DNA of 15,791 bases, from assembly GCA_964517215.1 (NCBI GenBank), contig CAZFBR010000059.1, positions 1 through 15,791 of the forward strand, written 5' to 3'. Under the pieces are notes generated by a model. That model ran no database searches and had not been told where the DNA came from. It saw only the letters and a program-made list of their open reading frames with translations. Source of the DNA: CAZFBR01 sp035353495 [NCBI: uncultured bacterium] (GTDB lineage Bacteria; DAOPZR01). Positions 13,269-15,791 of the stretch are shown one piece after another. Within the stretch, counting starts at the first letter, position 1, and every line of letters begins with the position of its first letter. Both the position numbers and the translations under genes were made by a program.

Positions 13269-14353
13269 TTCACTTCCCCGGGAAAGCGGAACGCCGCCAG
13301 TTTCAGTTCATCACGCATTGTCACCAGTTCCCGCATGATCCCCGGCGGCACCGGGATGCCTGTCCGCCGCCGGTCGCGCATCGTTTCGTATTCCTTCTCG
13401 CCGGGCGTATAGATCCGGTCGGCACCGGGCGCCTTTTTCGCCGCCCGCAGCGCCCGCAGCAGCGCACCGGTCCGCGCGCGAAAAGCCGCCGGGTCATCGA
13501 ACGCCGCGATATCCGCCGCAATAAAGCAGTGGCCGACATTCATCCCCGTCACCTGCTTGAGGAACGCCGCGTTGGCAAACGAGGCCGCCAGAATTTCCGC
13601 CACCGCGGCATACCCGTACCCCTTGTAGCCGCCGTATTCCTCGCCAGCGCCGCCGACCGGCAGCAACGCGGCGCTCCCGTCCACCAGTTCCTGCAGGATG
13701 GCCGCGGAATCCGTGCGCGGCCGGCCGTCGCTGCCGATCACCAGGCCCGCACGCGTCGGGCTGCCGTCACGCGCATATTCCTCGATCTTGCCGCGCTGGA
13801 TGATCGACGTGGCGCAGTCCAGCAGGAACGGAAATTCTTCGTCCGTGGGAAAGGCAAACGTCAGCGGATTGGTGCCGAGCATGTTCTCGACACTGAACGT
13901 CGGGGCGATGGACGGCCGGGCATTGGTCGTGGCGAAGCCAAACATGTCCTGTGCCGCGGCCATGAGCGGGTAATAACCGGCAATGCCGAAATGCGTCGAA
14001 TTGCGCACCGCCACCATGCCCACCCCGACCGCCTTCGCCTTGCGCATGGCCAGCGCCATGGCCTGCCGCGCGATCACATGCCCCATGCCGAAATGGCCGT
14101 CGATCACCGCGGTGCCCGGGGTTTCGCGCACCACCTCGACCCGGGTGGTCGGCGAAACCTTGCCGGCGCGCAGCCGGTCATAGTACACCGGCTTCAGCCG
14201 GTTGATGCCGTGCGAATCAAACCCGCGCAGGTCCGCGGCGATGAGCACTGCCGCAATGGTTTCTGCATCGCCCGCCGGCACGCCGCAGCCGCTGAATACC
14301 GCGGTCATGAACTGCTCCAGCAGTTCATGGCCGACTGTCACTGTTGCTGTCAT
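13265..14353 (-). CDS. Ldh_2 family NAD(P)-dependent malate/L-lactate-type dehydrogenase
   Basis: The 362-residue length is typical of the Ldh_2 superfamily (malate, sulfolactate, ureidoglycolate and 2,3-diketogulonate dehydrogenases), which have their own NAD(P)H fold rather than a classical Rossmann domain. Visible signatures are RGFDSHGINRL with catalytic-type H48, the VRNSTHFGIAGYY segment, TNARPSIAP, LGTNPLTFAFP and GGYKGYGYAAVAEIL, plus GHCFIAADIAAF near the end. It would catalyse reversible oxidation of a 2-hydroxy acid to a 2-oxo acid in the cytoplasm. The exact substrate cannot be read from the sequence. The ATG at 14353 has GAGGTGA just upstream, and a promoter lies at 14375-14403. 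It is divergent from the HD-GYP gene and precedes the PPC gene, which has its own candidate promoter. Confidence 0.9.
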   Translation of the reverse strand: MTATVTVGHELLEQFMTAVFSGCGVPAGDAETIAAVLIAADLRGFDSHGINRLKPVYYDRLRAGKVSPTTRVEVVRETPGTAVIDGHFGMGHVIARQAMALAMRKAKAVGVGMVAVRNSTHFGIAGYYPLMAAAQDMFGFATTNARPSIAPTFSVENMLGTNPLTFAFPTDEEFPFLLDCATSIIQRGKIEEYARDGSPTRAGLVIGSDGRPRTDSAAILQELVDGSAALLPVGGAGEEYGGYKGYGYAAVAEILAASFANAAFLKQVTGMNVGHCFIAADIAAFDDPAAFRARTGALLRALRAAKKAPGADRIYTPGEKEYETMRDRRRTGIPVPPGIMRELVTMRDELKLAAFRFPGEVN

Positions 14354-14374
14354 GGCCCGTCACCTCAGGCGCCC

Positions 14375-14403
14375 ATAATAGTAGGTTTGGCCTTTCCGGG
14401 CAA
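14375..14403 (-). promoter_or_regulatory. Candidate sigma-70 promoter for the Ldh_2 dehydrogenase
   Basis: On the minus strand, TTGCCC (14398-14403) and TATTAT (14375-14380) are 17 bases apart. This puts initiation near 14368 and gives a leader of about 15 bases that holds the GAGGTGA ribosome site. It is back to back with the plus-strand promoter at 14430-14438. Confidence 0.6.
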
Positions 14404-14429
14404 GTCACCGCGCAGGCCGGACCGCCGTG

Positions 14430-14438
14430 TGGTACAAT
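14430..14438 (+). promoter_or_regulatory. Candidate extended -10 promoter for the GAF/HD-GYP gene
   Basis: TGGTACAAT gives a TGn extension followed by TACAAT (5 of 6 to consensus). No convincing -35 box is found 17 bases upstream, which fits an extended -10 promoter. Initiation near 14445 leaves a leader of about 50 bases before the ATG at 14496. Confidence 0.5.
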
Positions 14439-14495
14439 ACTGATAGACAGGCTGGCAGCCATGCCGGTTACCATGCCCACGTCCGGAGAACAGTG

Positions 14496-15791
14496 ATGAC
14501 GCTCACTGCTGGCGACGATACCACCGCGATCTTTGCCCTCTTCACCCGCCTGCTGGCGACGGCCAGTCCCGACGAACTCGCCACCCGCATCATCATGGAA
14601 GCGGTGGCCCTGACCGGCGCAGACGGCGGCTCGCTGTTCGTCCCGGAACCGGACGGTTCGCTCATTGCGCGCCATGCCTGGTCGCCGGGCGGGCAGGCCC
14701 GGGTTGGCCGGCGGCTCGCCCCCGGCGAAGGCGTCGCCGGCTGGGTGGCGCAGCACGGCGAAGCGGTGGTCCTCAATGCCGCCCGCACCGATCCGCGTTT
14801 CACGCCGCTCGATCAGCACGGCTTCATCCGCGCCCTGCTCGCCGTCCCGCTCGCCCTCCCGGCCGGGCGCGGCGTGCTCGCGCTCTATGCCGGACGCGAC
14901 GGTGCATTCACCGCCGTCCAGCAGCAGTCGTTGACCGCCTTCGGGACCCTGGCGGCGCTGGCCGTAACCCGGGCCGACGAGTATGCCGGCGCCCGGCGCG
15001 CGGAGCGGCAGTTCGCCCTGGCCCTGGCCATGTGCCGCACCGTCCTTGCCAGCGCCGCGTTCGAGGACCAGGGTCGGGCCGTCTGCGCCGCCATTGCCGG
15101 CCATCTCGGCTACGCCCGCTGCTCCGTGAGCATGGTCAGCGAAGACGGCACCCGGGTGCGCGGGGTGGCCGCGCACGGCCTGCCTTCGTCCTATATCCGC
15201 GCCACCGACCACGCGGTGGCCGACCTGCCGGGCGTCGCGATGCCGCACGCCATCGGCCGCTGCGCGGCGCGGGGCGAGACCATCCTCTGCCGCGACCGCA
15301 GCGCCGATCCCGCCTATTGCGCCGCGCGGGCCGCGGGCGACCCGCAGCGCGTCTTTTCCGACGAATACCTCTGCGTCCCGCTCCGCGCGCACGACTCGGT
15401 CATCGGGGTCATCGTCGTTGCCCCGCTGCCGGGCGAACCGCCATTCACCGCGGCAGCGGTCGCCACCCTGGAAAGCTTCGCCGACGTCATTGCGCTGGCG
15501 CTGCTGCAGGCGCGCACGGAAAGTTCCGCCCGCGCCGCCTACCGCGAGATCCTTTCCTCGCTGGCCGCGGTGGTCGAGACCCGCGACGCCTACACCGGCA
15601 TGCACGCCGAAAATGTGCTCGCCTATGCCACGGCGCTGGCGCGCGCCATGAGTCTGCCAGCGGTCAGCATTGAAGGGATTCAGCTCGGCGCCATTCTGCA
15701 CGACGTGGGCAAGGTCGCCATCGCCGACATGATCCTGCGCAAACCGGGCGAATTGTCCGGCCCTGAGGCCGACGAAATACACCGTCATACG
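14496..15791 (+). CDS. GAF-GAF-HD-GYP signalling protein (partial, 3' end beyond window)
   Basis: This is the only plus-strand gene, open for 432 codons to the window edge. GAF domain 1 lies at about 10-158 (ALTGADGGSLFVPEPDGSL; APGEGVAGWVAQHGEAVVLN; FIRALLAVPLALPAGRGVLAL). GAF domain 2 lies at about 170-345 (SVSMVSEDG; YLCVPLRAHDSVIGVIVVAP). From about 348 an HD-GYP phosphodiesterase domain begins: AVVETRDAYTGMHAENVLAYA, then ILHDVGKVAIADMILRKPGEL with the metal-binding H402-D403. The GYP motif lies beyond the edge. Such proteins usually hydrolyse cyclic-di-GMP under control of ligands bound by GAF. GGAG lies 7 bases before the ATG. A long minus-strand frame (14325-15788) is its antisense shadow. 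No TM segment is seen, so it is cytoplasmic. Confidence 0.92.
   Translation, partial: MTLTAGDDTTAIFALFTRLLATASPDELATRIIMEAVALTGADGGSLFVPEPDGSLIARHAWSPGGQARVGRRLAPGEGVAGWVAQHGEAVVLNAARTDPRFTPLDQHGFIRALLAVPLALPAGRGVLALYAGRDGAFTAVQQQSLTAFGTLAALAVTRADEYAGARRAERQFALALAMCRTVLASAAFEDQGRAVCAAIAGHLGYARCSVSMVSEDGTRVRGVAAHGLPSSYIRATDHAVADLPGVAMPHAIGRCAARGETILCRDRSADPAYCAARAAGDPQRVFSDEYLCVPLRAHDSVIGVIVVAPLPGEPPFTAAAVATLESFADVIALALLQARTESSARAAYREILSSLAAVVETRDAYTGMHAENVLAYATALARAMSLPAVSIEGIQLGAILHDVGKVAIADMILRKPGELSGPEADEIHRHT

Noticed and set aside
11757-13412. 551-codon plus-strand open frame
   Set aside because: It is antisense to the PPC protein, which has a signal peptide, ribosome site and four domain repeats. 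The plus frame is Arg/His-rich without motifs.
14325-15788. 487-codon minus-strand open frame
   Set aside because: It is antisense to the GAF/HD-GYP gene, whose frame has a ribosome site and unmistakable motifs. The minus frame is Gly/Arg/Asp-rich shadow.

Overview
This is a GC-rich, densely coding bacterial window. No ribosomal RNA or other phylum marker is present, so I do not place it taxonomically. A six-domain ribosomal protein S1, several Sec-type signal peptides, TPR/NHL/PPC/Cache envelope proteins, a LOS/LPS-type (GT9) glycosyltransferase module, a hydrogenase maturation chaperone and GAF/HD-GYP signalling suggest a free-living Gram-negative-type bacterium, possibly from a less-studied phylum. 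It looks like ordinary chromosome: I see no transposase, phage gene, CRISPR array or plasmid replication gene.

Thirteen protein genes and one tRNA are supported. All but one run on the minus strand, so in transcription order (right to left): (A) 14353-13265 Ldh_2-family dehydrogenase; 13205-11787 secreted protein with four PPC-like domains, with its own candidate promoter; 11790-11215 SAM methyltransferase. (B) 11159-10257 membrane protein with a long disordered Gln/Arg/Gly tail; 10245-9166 two-TM Cache-like sensor with no output domain; 9169-8243 XerD-type tyrosine recombinase. (C) A near-consensus sigma-70 promoter at 8195-8224 drives rpsA (8123-6369), followed without a gap by a zinc-finger/TM/TPR protein (6369-5353) and a secreted NHL/VWA-like protein (5351-3444). 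(D) Another promoter (3409-3437) drives tRNA-Pro(CGG) at 3355-3279. Only 24 bases after it begins a tight chain: HDOD protein (3254-2376), free-standing FliG C-terminal-domain protein (2372-1809), fused GT4/half-GT9 glycosyltransferase (1802-138) and hypC (138 to the window edge, partial).

On the plus strand, from 14496 to the right edge, is a GAF-GAF-HD-GYP protein, divergent from the dehydrogenase and cut off by the window end. Its start and promoter are clear although it has no stop in the window.

Neighbours in groups B, C and D overlap by 1-4 bases or are separated by 1-11 bases, which implies co-transcription and often coupled translation. The least conventional parts are: the HDOD/FliG-C pair away from flagellar genes; the rpsA / zinc-finger-TPR / NHL-VWA operon; the MotA-like membrane protein with a disordered tail beside an output-less Cache sensor; the half GT9 module; and a methyltransferase with no canonical start codon. 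No single unmistakable new defence or mobile system is visible.
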